A DNA stretch of 64,000 nucleotides from Symmachiella macrocystis (lineage in GTDB: Bacteria; Planctomycetota; Planctomycetia; Planctomycetales; Planctomycetaceae), in contig NZ_SJPP01000001.1 in NCBI RefSeq assembly GCF_007860075.1, positions 3,569,490-3,633,489 on the forward strand, given 5' to 3'. Below the pieces are notes generated by a model. It ran no database searches and was not told where the DNA came from. It saw nothing but the letters and a program-made list of their open reading frames with translations. Made by a program: the position numbers and the translations under genes. This document shows positions 35,492 to 44,808 of this stretch, piece by piece (position 1 is the stretch's first letter; each line of letters begins with the position of its first letter).

Positions 35492-35548
35492 GCCGAATGG
35501 CGGGGGGCGGCAAACCCTTTGGGGGACTGTTGATAGGGTGGTTTTCGC

Positions 35549-37048
35549 TTAGCCGTTATGTGGCGGTTTTTTGTCTTCTCGCGAGGGAATCTGGCCGATT
35601 TTGTAGTCCGGCCAGCGGCGTTCGATGAGGTCGACAATCTCCTGCGGCATGTCCAATTGCGCCGGCCAGGGGCGTGATTGGGTCTCTTCTGGGAATTTCG
35701 TGGTCGCATCCAGGCCGATCTTGGCCCCGGTTCCGGCAATTGCATTGGCATGGTCCAGGTAGTCGGCTGGGCCGCTGGTCTGTAAGACGTCTCGCGCGGG
35801 ATCTAGGTTCGCGCCGACTTGAAACCAGACTTGCTCCTCGTTGAGCAAATCGACACCCGCATCGACCACCACCACCAGCTTGCTGTACATCAATTGGTTC
35901 AGGCTCCAGATGCCGTTCATCACTTTGCGAGCCTGTTGCGGGTAGGTTTTGTTGATCGAAACAAAACAGATGTTCCGCCCTGCTCCGCTGCGGGGTAGGT
36001 GGAAATCTTCGATCTCGGGCAAGAACAATTTGATCAACGGCCGAAAAATTCGCTGGACTGTGCGGTTCATCCAAAACTCTTCACGCGGTGGTTGACCGAA
36101 CACCGTCGTGGGGAAGACCGGATTGGCGCGATGCGTGAGCGCGGTGAGTTGTAACAGTGGTCGCGGCATGCGGGGTGCATAATACCCTGTTCGACTGCCA
36201 AACTCGCTCCCCGGTTGCAGTTCGTGCAGGGCATCGATGTAGCCTTCCAGGACGATTTCCGCATGTGCGGGCGCCTGCAATTCCACACTACGGCAGGCGA
36301 CGACTTCGATGTTTTTATCTCGCAAAAATCCGCCGAAGACCAACGGGTCGCTATCGGCCGGCAGCGGCAGCGTGCAGACGAAATCTAGCAGTGGGTCGCC
36401 TCCCAGCGATACCGCCACGGGGGTCTGCTTGCCAAGCTGGCAGGTTTTTCGAAAATTTTGAAACCCGACGTCGTGTGGTGTCCAATGCACCAGCGCCGAG
36501 GTCGCTCCGCGGATCTCCAACGGCACGTTGCCGACATGTCGCGTCCCGGTCACCGGATCGACAGTATGAATCTGGCCGCGGGTAATAAACGGCGCAGTCT
36601 CTTTGGGACGGCAATGGAGTTGCGGTAACTCTCCCAGATCGATGTCGCGGCCGACTTTAACGACCTGTTGGCTGATCGCTGTGGCAACTGTTTTGGGTGG
36701 CAGATTCGTCAACTGCGAAAATTGAGGCAACAGCTTGAGTTTCTCCAACCAACCGTCGGGAAGTGCGGGACTGATTAAGCCGGCGACGCGGTGAGCCACC
36801 TCTTCGACATCGGCAACCCCCAAAGCGCGGCACATCCGTTTTTCGCTGCCCAATAGATTGACTGCTACCGGTAGCGCGGTCTGTTTGACGTTTTCGAAGA
36901 GGAGTGCCGGCCCCCCGTCTGCGGACTGTGTGATGCGGTCGGTGATTGCGGCGATTTCCAAAACGGGATCGACCTCAGCCGCCACGCGGATCAACTCGCC
37001 GGAATCGTGGAGGTCGGACAAAAAATCAGCGAGATGATCGTACGGCAT
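35549..37048 (-). CDS. UbiD-family decarboxylase
   Basis: UbiD enzymes decarboxylate aromatic or unsaturated acids with prenylated FMN, for example in ubiquinone or menaquinone (futalosine route) synthesis. The 499-residue product shows MPYDHLADFLSDLHDSGELIRV, GGPALLFENVKQTALPVAVNLLGSEKRM, GRDIDLGELPQLHCRPKE, VSLGGDPLLDFVCTLPLPA, EIVLEGYI, SEFGSRTGYYAP, CFVSINKTYPQQARKVMNGIW and VVVVDAGVDLLNEEQVWFQV, all in family order with the E-x-x-x-E type catalytic region. No ubiX or mqn gene is in the window, so the substrate is open. Confidence 0.88.
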   Translation of the reverse strand: MPYDHLADFLSDLHDSGELIRVAAEVDPVLEIAAITDRITQSADGGPALLFENVKQTALPVAVNLLGSEKRMCRALGVADVEEVAHRVAGLISPALPDGWLEKLKLLPQFSQLTNLPPKTVATAISQQVVKVGRDIDLGELPQLHCRPKETAPFITRGQIHTVDPVTGTRHVGNVPLEIRGATSALVHWTPHDVGFQNFRKTCQLGKQTPVAVSLGGDPLLDFVCTLPLPADSDPLVFGGFLRDKNIEVVACRSVELQAPAHAEIVLEGYIDALHELQPGSEFGSRTGYYAPRMPRPLLQLTALTHRANPVFPTTVFGQPPREEFWMNRTVQRIFRPLIKLFLPEIEDFHLPRSGAGRNICFVSINKTYPQQARKVMNGIWSLNQLMYSKLVVVVDAGVDLLNEEQVWFQVGANLDPARDVLQTSGPADYLDHANAIAGTGAKIGLDATTKFPEETQSRPWPAQLDMPQEIVDLIERRWPDYKIGQIPSREDKKPPHNG

Positions 37049-37378
37049 ATGTGTCGCTGCGAATTTAGGGTACGGAAGTCGAATCGTCTTGATCGGAATG
37101 GGGAGGATTATAACAACTTCCCCACCCGTTGACTTGTGCTCGCCCCCCGGATTTCAGTTGAATGGCGGCGGTGGGATGTTTTGTGCGAGCTGCCGCTCGA
37201 ATTGGCAGCGGTCGTTTTTGGTGGGTTGCCTCTTACCTCCATGACGGCAGGCGGGAGCCCGCCCTACCGTTGCACTGTATTTATTGGTTGCTGCAACAGC
37301 GCTTCCGCTGGACTGCTGCAAACGTTCGCCGTTATGATTTTGGAAAGACCACTCAACGATATTAGGAGTCCTCGAGAA
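37049..37378. other. Divergent intergenic region with a small hairpin
   Basis: No gene is supported in these 330 bases. At 37250-37263 GGCGGG-AG-CCCGCC forms a perfect short hairpin, followed by CTACCG; phrases of this kind are common between planctomycete genes. AGGAG at 37364-37368 is the ribosome site of the next gene. Confidence 0.5.
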
Positions 37379-38743
37379 GTGCAAATTCGCTCATTGCTGC
37401 TGACGGCCGCTACCATTTCACTAATCTTTTCCGGTACGATCACGAACGCCTTTGCGGGCGACGGTGCTGATAAGAAGGCGATTGAAGAAGTGGCCTCCGG
37501 GAAACGGACAACTGCCAATGCCGCTTGGTGGGGTTTCGATGCTGAAGATGCCACCGATACGTTGCAAGCTGCGATTGATTCGGGCGCCAAAAAAGTGATT
37601 GTCCCCTACGTGGGGCAACCCTGGATTGTGCGGCCGATTCAGTTGCATGGAAATCTGGAGCTGGTCTTTCAGCCCGGCGTGTTGGTGTTGGCTAAAGGCG
37701 GGGAATTCCGCGGCGGCGGAGACTCGTTAATCCGCGCTGAAGACGTATCGGACATCACCATTCGTGGGTACGGCGCGACGCTCCGCATGCGCAAAAAGGA
37801 TTACCAACAGCCTCCCTATGAAAAAGCGGAATGGCGAATGGGCTTGCGTATTGTCGGCTGTCAGCGGGTCGATATTTCGGGACTGCGTGTTGAAAGTTCT
37901 GGCGGCGACGGAATTTATATCGGTTCCAGCGGCAAAAACCGTTGGTGCACCGACATCACGATTCGTGATTGCGTCTGCCACGACAACCACCGTCAAGGAA
38001 TTAGCGTGATTAGCGCGGAAAACCTGTTGGTTGAAAATTGCATTCTCTCAGGGACAGACGGGACCGCTCCGGAAGCGGGGATCGATCTCGAACCGGATAG
38101 TCCGGATGAGCGGTTGATGAATTGCGTGGTTCGTAATTGCGTGATGGAAGACAACTCGGGGCACGGGATTTTGGTGTATCTCAAACCGCTGTCTGCGGAG
38201 TCGGAACCGGTCTCGGTGCGGTTTGAAAACTGTCTCACGCGGATGGGCAAACCGGGCATGGCAGCGGATGATTTCACCGATCCCCAGATGCGCGGTTGGG
38301 CCGGCATGGCGGTCGGGACCGCGCGGGATGACGGGCCGCAAGGTCTGATCGAATTTATCAACTGCACCTCAGAAAATACCGGCAAGGAGGGGGCGAAGAT
38401 CTTTGACAAATCAGCCAAGAGCGTGAAAGTCCGGTTTGTGGATTGTAACTGGCGAAACTCTTGGGTCGCACGGCACCAGGATTATGGTGGACCGCGGCCT
38501 GCCGTCTTCTTTCACCTACGGCGGCCCGAAATTGTCACCGCACCGGGTGGGGTCGAATTCGTCAACTGTCATCTGTACTACGACGCAATTGGCCCGGCTT
38601 TGGATTATGTCGATGATCATGGCGGGCATGATTTGCAGGACGTCACCGGAAAGATCACACTGCACCGGCAACACAAAGTCCCCAACCAACTGGGGGACGC
38701 GGCGAATCATGTTAATCTGCAGTTGATTGAAGTTGAAAAATAG
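37379..38743 (+). CDS. Secreted right-handed parallel beta-helix protein
   Basis: The 454-residue protein has a signal peptide (MQIRSLLLTAATISLIFSGT, cleavage near AFA-GD). The rest is a beta-helix with repeated short strands such as DITIRGYGATLRM, VDISGLRVESSGGDGIYIGSS, DITIRDCVCHDNHRQGISVIS, NLLVENCILSG and RFENCLTRMG. This fold is shared by pectate lyases and other polysaccharide-acting enzymes; no definite catalytic triad was identified. The frame begins at 37136, but AGGAG ten bases before GTG 37379 and the signal peptide favour that start. Confidence 0.75.
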   Translation: MQIRSLLLTAATISLIFSGTITNAFAGDGADKKAIEEVASGKRTTANAAWWGFDAEDATDTLQAAIDSGAKKVIVPYVGQPWIVRPIQLHGNLELVFQPGVLVLAKGGEFRGGGDSLIRAEDVSDITIRGYGATLRMRKKDYQQPPYEKAEWRMGLRIVGCQRVDISGLRVESSGGDGIYIGSSGKNRWCTDITIRDCVCHDNHRQGISVISAENLLVENCILSGTDGTAPEAGIDLEPDSPDERLMNCVVRNCVMEDNSGHGILVYLKPLSAESEPVSVRFENCLTRMGKPGMAADDFTDPQMRGWAGMAVGTARDDGPQGLIEFINCTSENTGKEGAKIFDKSAKSVKVRFVDCNWRNSWVARHQDYGGPRPAVFFHLRRPEIVTAPGGVEFVNCHLYYDAIGPALDYVDDHGGHDLQDVTGKITLHRQHKVPNQLGDAANHVNLQLIEVEK

Positions 38744-38744
38744 C

Positions 38745-38935
38745 CACGGATTCACACAGATAAAACACGGATTCAAACCTCCCAAAGTAGGGTGCGTCGC
38801 GACGCACCTTTCAATTCAGGACGGTAGATTCACAATAAAAAAGTTAGCGTACAAAGACACGAAGCCGGAAAGAACAGGGAGCGGAGAGCCCCCTTTTTTC
38901 CCTTTGCAGCTCAGCGCCTTTGCGTGAGTTTTTCT
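38745..38935. repeat. Intergenic repeat block with perfect 18-base palindrome
   Basis: It holds a direct repeat CACGGATTCA (38745-38754 and 38766-38775), a perfect palindrome GGTGCGTCGCGACGCACC at 38791-38808, and then the phrase CAGCGCCTTTGCGTGAG near 38913-38930. These phrases belong to a type of degenerate intergenic repeat I know from planctomycete genomes. No transposase is linked. Confidence 0.55.
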
Positions 38936-38993
38936 TCTTTCGTTTTTAATTTGAATACGAATTATCACTGGCAAAACCTGGAACGATTCCACA

Positions 38994-39905
38994 ATGACGA
39001 CAACCGCTGAGCTAACTTTGAATGGCGTTTCCATTGTGGATACGTTTGCTGAGGCGTTTCCGACGATGGCGGCGCGGGTGATTGTGACGGCTGCCAATGC
39101 CCATTGGGCTGATGTGGCCGGGACGGTGATGACCGGTTATGCGACCAGCGTGATTGCCTGCGACGCCGAGGCTGCCGTCGAGCGTCTGCTGTCGGCTGAT
39201 GAAACGCCCGATGGGCGGCCGGGGGTGAGCGTGTTGGTTTTTGCCTTCAATCGCGATGCCTTGGCAAAGGCCGTTGTCGGACGCGTCGGGCAATGCGTGC
39301 TGACGTGTCCGACGACCGCTTGTTACAACGGACTGTTGGATACGCCAACGGACAAACAGTTCTCCGTCGGCGGGCAATTGCGGTTTTTCGGTGACTCGTT
39401 TCAACAATCCAAAAAAATTGGCACGCAACGACTTTGGCGGATCCCGGTGATGGATGGCGAATTCGTTTGCGAGGATCGTTTCGGGTCCCTCAAGGGGGTC
39501 GCGGGCGGCAATCTCATTATCGCGGGACGTTCTCCCCAAGCCGCCTTATCCGCATCAGAAGCGGCGGTGACTGCGATTCGTGAGATTCCCAACGTGATCC
39601 TGCCGTTTCCTGGAGGGATTGTCCGCAGCGGCAGTAAGGTTGGTTCGCGATACAAAAAACTCAACGCCAGCACGAACGATGCTTATTGCCCGACACTACG
39701 AGGCATGACCGACCTGGCGATTCCCGAAACCGTGGAGGCAGTCTATGAAATCGTCATCGACGGCTTGGCTGCCGACGATGTTCAGGCAGCCATGCAAGCG
39801 GGCTTGCACGCTGCTTGCAGTGTGGAGGAGATCGAATTGGTAACGGCTGGAAATTACGGTGGCAAGCTTGGCCCGCACCATTTTTACCTCAAGGATCTCC
39901 TGTAG
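38994..39905 (+). CDS. ftr: Formylmethanofuran:tetrahydromethanopterin formyltransferase
   Basis: Ftr (also FhcD in methylotrophs) moves a formyl group between methanofuran and tetrahydromethanopterin in C1 oxidation. The 303-residue product matches at full length, with LNGVSIVDTFAEAFPTMAARVIVTA, CDAEAAVERLLSADETPDGRPGVSVLVFA, CVLTCPTTACYNGL, GGQLRFFGDSFQ, ILPFPGGIVRSGSKVGS and DGLAADDVQAAMQAGL. The H4MPT-linked C1 pathway is known in planctomycetes. No fhcA, fhcB or fhcC is adjacent, so the formyltransferase/hydrolase subunits must be elsewhere. Confidence 0.92.
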   Translation: MTTTAELTLNGVSIVDTFAEAFPTMAARVIVTAANAHWADVAGTVMTGYATSVIACDAEAAVERLLSADETPDGRPGVSVLVFAFNRDALAKAVVGRVGQCVLTCPTTACYNGLLDTPTDKQFSVGGQLRFFGDSFQQSKKIGTQRLWRIPVMDGEFVCEDRFGSLKGVAGGNLIIAGRSPQAALSASEAAVTAIREIPNVILPFPGGIVRSGSKVGSRYKKLNASTNDAYCPTLRGMTDLAIPETVEAVYEIVIDGLAADDVQAAMQAGLHAACSVEEIELVTAGNYGGKLGPHHFYLKDLL

Positions 39906-39950
39906 CCGTTCGTTATTTGAGACGAATCCGGTGTGCCTATTGCTATTGCG

Positions 39951-40544
39951 CTAATCCTTCTGTTCTAACTCGCGGCGCAGAGCGGCGAGTTCGTCTTCGA
40001 TGGCGGGATCACGTCCGGTGGGAGCATCGGCAGAAACATCGTCGTCCGCCTCTGTGCCGAGGACTTGGGTGTCGTCCAGCAGATTGTCGACGGTGTCGTT
40101 GGCGGAGGATGCGTTGGATTGGCTGAGAATTTGTTCTTGCAGCCGCCGCGCTTCCGCAAGTCGTGCTTCTAGGGCGCGGCGGGTGGTTTCCAATTGCTCG
40201 CTGGTGGAGACGGCGGCTGTGTGTTGTTGCAGCAGTCCGGCAATCAAGTCTTCGACTTCCCGTTTTCGCATCAACGCTCGCCGTGCAGCTTCCTCGTGAC
40301 CGGCTGACAGTTCCTCGCGGGCTTTGTCCTGCCAATGTGCGATGTGTCGGCGGTGTTCGTCGATTTCGGATTGAATCCGCTGTTGATTCGAGGTCGCGGT
40401 CGCGACGCTACGATTAGCGCCGGCGACACCCGCTTCCATTTCGCGGAGGATACTCAAGATGGCCGCATGTGGGTCGGCCTCCCGATCAAGCAATTCATTC
40501 AAATTACAGGTGACTATGTCACTGAGCCGGCTGAAATAGGTCAT
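39951..40544 (-). CDS. PspA/IM30-like coiled-coil protein
   Basis: PspA/IM30 proteins bind and protect the inner membrane and are ESCRT-III relatives. The 197-residue product begins MTYFSRLSDIVTCNLNELLDREADPHAAI, as in the family, followed by long heptad-rich helices (REMEAGVAGANRSVATATSNQ; EEAARRALMRKREVEDLIAGLL). The C-terminal 40 residues are acidic and likely flexible. The frame extends to 40634, but ATG 40544 has GGAG eight bases upstream and matches the homologous start. It is shorter than E. coli PspA (222). The ECF sigma factor gene upstream on the same strand could be its regulator but this is a guess. Confidence 0.8.
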   Translation of the reverse strand: MTYFSRLSDIVTCNLNELLDREADPHAAILSILREMEAGVAGANRSVATATSNQQRIQSEIDEHRRHIAHWQDKAREELSAGHEEAARRALMRKREVEDLIAGLLQQHTAAVSTSEQLETTRRALEARLAEARRLQEQILSQSNASSANDTVDNLLDDTQVLGTEADDDVSADAPTGRDPAIEDELAALRRELEQKD

Positions 40545-40883
40545 CGCCGCTACTCCGATTCCTTCATAACGCGTCTCAAAATCGTCTGCTGTTTGGTTGT
40601 GTTGATTCTGGTGAATTCCCCAGACCGTGCACAACCGAATTTTGAAACGGGTTCTCGTGGGCCGTTAAAAAAAGTCCCGATGCTTCGCTGGTGCGTCGAG
40701 AGCATCCCTTGGTAACGTCAAACCGCTGAAAATGGTTCACTCATCAGCTCATATTCCATCAATTTTTAATGGAATCTTCCCATCGCCCTCTGGGAGATGC
40801 CATCTGTGATCATTCTAGGCTGCGAGTGTTGTTTTTTGTCATCACATTTTTCTGAGATTTCGCTAAACGATAACTGTCGATCG
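40545..40883. other. Intergenic region upstream of the PspA-like gene
   Basis: No gene is supported. A perfect AT-rich hairpin (arms 40753-40759 and 40769-40775) lies in the middle, without a T run, so it does not look like a terminator. Confidence 0.45.
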
Positions 40884-41492
40884 TCAATAGTCTTCGGCCG
40901 GCCCGCGCACGCCGCGGGAGAGTAATTTTTCTTGGAGTTTTTCACGCGCCAAACGCAAGCGGCTTTTGGCGGTCGAAGTCGTCGTCTCTGTGGCATCGGC
41001 CACTTCCGAGAGCGTCAAACCAGCGTAGTGATGCATCACAAAGGTCGTTCGCTGCAGCTCGGGCAATTGTTGCAGCAAATTATCGACGATTTGCGCCAGT
41101 TCCTTCACGTGTGTTTGATCTTCAGGAGAAACGACCTCGCCTACCAGCCGCGCAAGAGCGTTGTCGTCTTCGTCGCGAGATTGCACTGCGCGAATCAGTG
41201 CGTCGTGTGACTGGCGGCGAATGCTGTCAATCATCAGGTTGCGGGCGATTCGATACATCCACCCGCGAAACCGTCCCATGGGGAGGTAATCCCACGATTG
41301 ATTGTAGACTCGCAGTAGCGTTTCTTGCGTCAAATCCTCCGACATTTGTCGGTCGCGCGTATTTCGGAAGAAAAACCCAATCAGCGGTGCTTGGTAACAG
41401 ACGACCAACTCTTCAAAGGCGCAGGAATTCCCGGCCTGAATTTCGATCATCAGGCGATCGTCGTTATTGGTGACTGTTTCCGGTTCCGGCAC
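40884..41492 (-). CDS. ECF-type RNA polymerase sigma factor
   Basis: The 202-residue product has sigma region 2 at about residues 25-95 (FEELVVCYQAPLIGFFF, DLTQETLLRVYN, FRGWMYRIARNLMIDSIRR) and region 4 at about 130-190 (LPELQRTTFVMHHYAGLTLSEVADATETTTSTAKSRL), with a region 3 absent, as in ECF factors. No anti-sigma gene is next to it; the PspA-like gene lies downstream and a LarA-like gene is divergent. GAGAAG about eight bases before GTG 41492 supports the start. Confidence 0.9.
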   Translation of the reverse strand: MPEPETVTNNDDRLMIEIQAGNSCAFEELVVCYQAPLIGFFFRNTRDRQMSEDLTQETLLRVYNQSWDYLPMGRFRGWMYRIARNLMIDSIRRQSHDALIRAVQSRDEDDNALARLVGEVVSPEDQTHVKELAQIVDNLLQQLPELQRTTFVMHHYAGLTLSEVADATETTTSTAKSRLRLAREKLQEKLLSRGVRGPAEDY

Positions 41493-41694
41493 GGCATTCT
41501 TCTCGCGCTACAACTTAACTGTTGAATCTCCCAGACTGGTCTCCCGGCCGCCATACGCGCCGCCCCAGTTGACGTCTCAGTACTTCCCACTATAGTGGCG
41601 CCAGCGTCGGATGTCACTAATACGTTCCCGTAAGTTTCGTCCTCTGGCTGTTGGGTGTGTGGTGTTTTGAGGATTATTCGGCGAGTTTTTTACT

Positions 41695-42915
41695 GTGTCC
41701 ATTTCACTGCATTACGGCCAACGCCGCGTTTATGAATGCGATTGCGATCCCTCGCAACTCCAGGCGCAACTAGCGCTTCCGCATCCCACGGCGGATTTTG
41801 GTGCGGATCTCAAGACGGCTTTCGAGCAGCCGCTCGATTTTCCTCCGCTGTCACAGTGCGTCGTGCCCGGTGACAAAGTGGTACTCGCCGTCGACCATCA
41901 CACACCGCGGGCAGCGGAGATTGTCGACGCTGTTTGCGAGATCCTCATCGCCAGCGGCATCGAACCGGGTGATGTGACGATTTTGCAACCCGCGTCGACC
42001 GGCAATGGTTTATTGATCGATCCCCGCAGCCAGTTGGTCGATTCGATCCAAGCGCAAATCGAATGGGAAATCCACGACCCGGCTGATGAAAACCAAAACG
42101 CATATGTCGCAACGACGGCGGGAGGCCAGCGGATTTATCTTTCCCGCAATTTGGTCGAAGCCGATTTTGTGCTGAGCATCGGTCAAATCACCTTCGATCC
42201 GGTCATGGGATACCGCGGAACCAATAGCGTGTTTTATCCAGGTCTCTCCTCAGCCGATGCATTTGGCCGCGCGCAGGGACAAGGACACAGTGAACTCGGT
42301 CCCGATGAAGAACGTCCCTTTCGGCAACTCGTCGACGAAGTCGCTTGGTTGCTTGGCACGCAGGTGAGCGTGCAGGTGATCGCCGCCGGGCGTGGCGAAG
42401 TGTTGACTGTGTTGAGCGGAGCCAACGAGTCGGTTTTACGACGCGGCATTTCTTTGTTGGGTGATCATTGGCGACTGCAAGTCGATGAACGTGCCGAGGT
42501 CGTCGTGGCGGCCGTTAGTGCGGATGCGGGTGGGCACAGCTGGGAACAATTTGGGACGGCAGTGGCGAATGCCCGACGGCTGGTTACGCGGGGCGGCCGG
42601 ATTGTGATCCTTTCGGAATTGTCCGCCGAGCCGGGCGATGGCATGCAGCTGATCCGTGGCAGCGACGAACCTCGCGATGCGATTCAACCGCTCTGTGATC
42701 TGTCCCCACCGGACCTCATTCCGGCCCTGCAATTGGCCGATGCTCTCGACTGGGCGGAGGTGCATTTGTTGAGTCATGTCCGCGACAGCATCGTCTCGGA
42801 ATTGCATATGCAGCCGTTAGCCAGTGAGAGTGCTGTTGATGCGATCGTTGCCGAGGCGGGATCCTGTATTTTCCTGGATGGGGCGCAACACGCGTATGGG
42901 AACGTGCGGTCTTAA
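41695..42915 (+). CDS. LarA-like (DUF2088) protein lacking the pincer ligands
   Basis: LarA is a lactate racemase with a covalently bound nickel-pincer nucleotide. This 406-residue homologue keeps the overall order: AVDHHTPRAAEIVDAV, VLSIGQITFDPVMGYRG, FYPGLSSADAFGRAQGQ and a C-terminal domain. However, the LarA motif with H174 and K184 (SHFFAGFSGGRKSVLPG in L. plantarum) reads FDPVMGYRGTNSVFYPG here, so the His is Asp and the anchoring Lys is Ser. It may be a different activity or a non-racemase paralogue. No larB, larC or larE is in view. The start is GTG 41695; a PIG-L deacetylase gene follows after 39 bases. Confidence 0.75.
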   Translation: MSISLHYGQRRVYECDCDPSQLQAQLALPHPTADFGADLKTAFEQPLDFPPLSQCVVPGDKVVLAVDHHTPRAAEIVDAVCEILIASGIEPGDVTILQPASTGNGLLIDPRSQLVDSIQAQIEWEIHDPADENQNAYVATTAGGQRIYLSRNLVEADFVLSIGQITFDPVMGYRGTNSVFYPGLSSADAFGRAQGQGHSELGPDEERPFRQLVDEVAWLLGTQVSVQVIAAGRGEVLTVLSGANESVLRRGISLLGDHWRLQVDERAEVVVAAVSADAGGHSWEQFGTAVANARRLVTRGGRIVILSELSAEPGDGMQLIRGSDEPRDAIQPLCDLSPPDLIPALQLADALDWAEVHLLSHVRDSIVSELHMQPLASESAVDAIVAEAGSCIFLDGAQHAYGNVRS

Positions 42916-42954
42916 TACATCCGTCTGGATTTCTTCGAAGATGGCGAGAGACTC

Positions 42955-43662
42955 ATGACTGATCCGGAAACCCCGCTCGATGTGCTTGTCGTTGCACCGC
43001 ATCCCGATGATGCGGAGATCAGTGTCGGCGGCACCATCCTCCTCAGTCGGCAACAGGGGCTGCGGGTCGGCGTCGTGGAATTGACCAGCGGAGAACCGAC
43101 ACCGCACGGCACACCGGCGATTCGCCAACGCGAAACCGCAGCGGCTACGAAAGTGCTGGGACTCGATTTTCGCGAAAATTTGGGACTCCCTAACCGCAGC
43201 CTGGAACATACTCTGCAAGCGCGGCGGGCATTGGCGGGTGTATTTCGGCGGACACGTCCGCAAACGATTTTGGCGCCGTACTGGGACGATGCGCACCCCG
43301 ATCATGTGGTGGCGAGCGCTCTGTGTGATGCGGCACGGTTCTGGTCAAAACTCTCACGGACCGATCTGCCGGCTCAGCCATTTTGGCCGCCGCGCATCCT
43401 CTATTTTTGGAGCATCCATCTGCGGATTCATCCGAAGCCATCGCTGGTGCTTGACATCAGTGAGCACATCGAGACCAAAATGGAATCGATCCGTTGCTAC
43501 GAAAGCCAAGTCCTCATCAACCGGCCCAAGGAATTCCCCACGATTCTTGACGACATTCAGGATCGCGCGCGGTATTGGGGATGGACCATCGGCAAGGGAT
43601 ACGGTGAGCCGTTTGCCAGCCGCGAGGAGATTGGGCTGGGCAGTTTGGAATCACTGATTTGA
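42955..43662 (+). CDS. PIG-L/LmbE deacetylase, BshB1-like
   Basis: PIG-L enzymes are zinc-dependent N-deacetylases; BshB1 removes acetyl from GlcNAc-malate in bacillithiol synthesis. The zinc motif VVAPHPDDAEISVGG and the second site DDAHPDHVVASALCDAARFW are clear. The C-terminal part FWSIHLRIHPKPSLVLDISEHIETKMESIRCYESQV is close to BshB1-like proteins. Length is 235. No bshA or bshC gene is adjacent, so the exact substrate is uncertain. It follows the LarA-like gene and may be in the same transcript. Confidence 0.85.
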   Translation: MTDPETPLDVLVVAPHPDDAEISVGGTILLSRQQGLRVGVVELTSGEPTPHGTPAIRQRETAAATKVLGLDFRENLGLPNRSLEHTLQARRALAGVFRRTRPQTILAPYWDDAHPDHVVASALCDAARFWSKLSRTDLPAQPFWPPRILYFWSIHLRIHPKPSLVLDISEHIETKMESIRCYESQVLINRPKEFPTILDDIQDRARYWGWTIGKGYGEPFASREEIGLGSLESLI

Positions 43663-43687
43663 ATCTCACAGCATGACCGCGGCTGCA

Positions 43688-44647
43688 TTAAAACGGCAAC
43701 GGTTTGCCGATTCGCTCTTGCGTTGCCAAGTCCAAGAGTTTTGCTGCCAGGGCGACATCCTCAATCGCCAGTCCGGTCGATTTGAACAACGTGACGCTAT
43801 CCTTTTGCGGACGGCCTGTGTTGCGGCCGGTGACGATTGCTGATAGTTCGTGCATCAGCGGCCAATCGATCGCGTGTTCTGTGAGTGCCGCTGAGAAATC
43901 GCCCGCCTCTAATTGACATTGGGCAATGCTGTCGCAGGCAATGACATCGGCGCGGCGAACCGTGGTGACGTCGATTTCCGCTTTCTGCAAAAAATTCGAA
44001 CCGACCACGTTGAGATGCGTCCCTTCGTCCAAAACGCGACCGTCGAACACCGGAGCCGAGCTGCCGGTGGCGGTGATCACAATATCCTTCTCCGTCGCAG
44101 CCGTGTCGGGCGCATGGACCGGTTCGACTTCGGTGTTGCACAATTCAGACATCTCGTCGGCGAAACGGCGGCGGTTTTCGTCGTTGCGGCTGTAGACTTC
44201 GACATAATCAATCTTGCGCGTTTCGCAGACTGCTTTTAACTGGGTGCGAGCCTGTTTGCCGGTGCCAAAAACACCAACGACTTTGGAATCGGGCCGCGCC
44301 ATGTAGTCGGTGGCGACACCGGTAGCCGCGCCGGTGCGGAGTTGTCCCAAGTAATCGGCCTCGATCAACGCTAACAGTTTGCCGCTTTCGATCGAGTACA
44401 GACCAACAAGAAAGTCGACATGCCCGGGCCGGCTGGAGTAGTTTTTCCATCCGGCGACACCCAGATAGTCAGCCGAGGCTGACATGGTGTGCAAAAAGAA
44501 CGGGCCAGGTGCGAAGGCGCGTGCGCGCGGCACGTTCTCCGCGGTTCCTTCGGCAAGAGCGACAAACGCCTGTTCCACGACTTCGATGGCCGTTTCCATA
44601 TCCAACAGGTCGCGAACCTCTTCTTCAGTAATGAACAGTGCAGCCAT
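43688..44647 (-). CDS. Ornithine cyclodeaminase/mu-crystallin family protein
   Basis: This family includes ornithine cyclodeaminase, alanine dehydrogenase and ketimine reductases, using NAD(P). The 319-residue product has ITEEEVRDLLDMETAIEVVEQAFVAL, the Arg-Pro-type binding region SSRPGHVDFLVGLY, and the Rossmann motif VVGVFGTGKQARTQLKAV. LRTGAATGVATDYMARP and TATGSSAPVFDGR fit too. The exact substrate cannot be told. It converges with the PIG-L gene. Confidence 0.87.
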   Translation of the reverse strand: MAALFITEEEVRDLLDMETAIEVVEQAFVALAEGTAENVPRARAFAPGPFFLHTMSASADYLGVAGWKNYSSRPGHVDFLVGLYSIESGKLLALIEADYLGQLRTGAATGVATDYMARPDSKVVGVFGTGKQARTQLKAVCETRKIDYVEVYSRNDENRRRFADEMSELCNTEVEPVHAPDTAATEKDIVITATGSSAPVFDGRVLDEGTHLNVVGSNFLQKAEIDVTTVRRADVIACDSIAQCQLEAGDFSAALTEHAIDWPLMHELSAIVTGRNTGRPQKDSVTLFKSTGLAIEDVALAAKLLDLATQERIGKPLPF

Positions 44648-44808
44648 GCCATCTCTTTCATTCGTGTGGGATGCGAAACTGCGAGCTTAAGTCATTCTAG
44701 CGGGGAGGGAACAGAGGGGCGCTCGTAAATCGTTAAAAAATGAGAATTCCTGCGAACAGATGCGTGCGGTTGTGTTTGCTCGTTTCATGGATTCGACATG
44801 ATAAAAAA

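Noticed and set aside
40753-40775. AT-rich hairpin as a terminator
   Set aside because: No T run follows on either strand and no gene ends nearby in the right direction.
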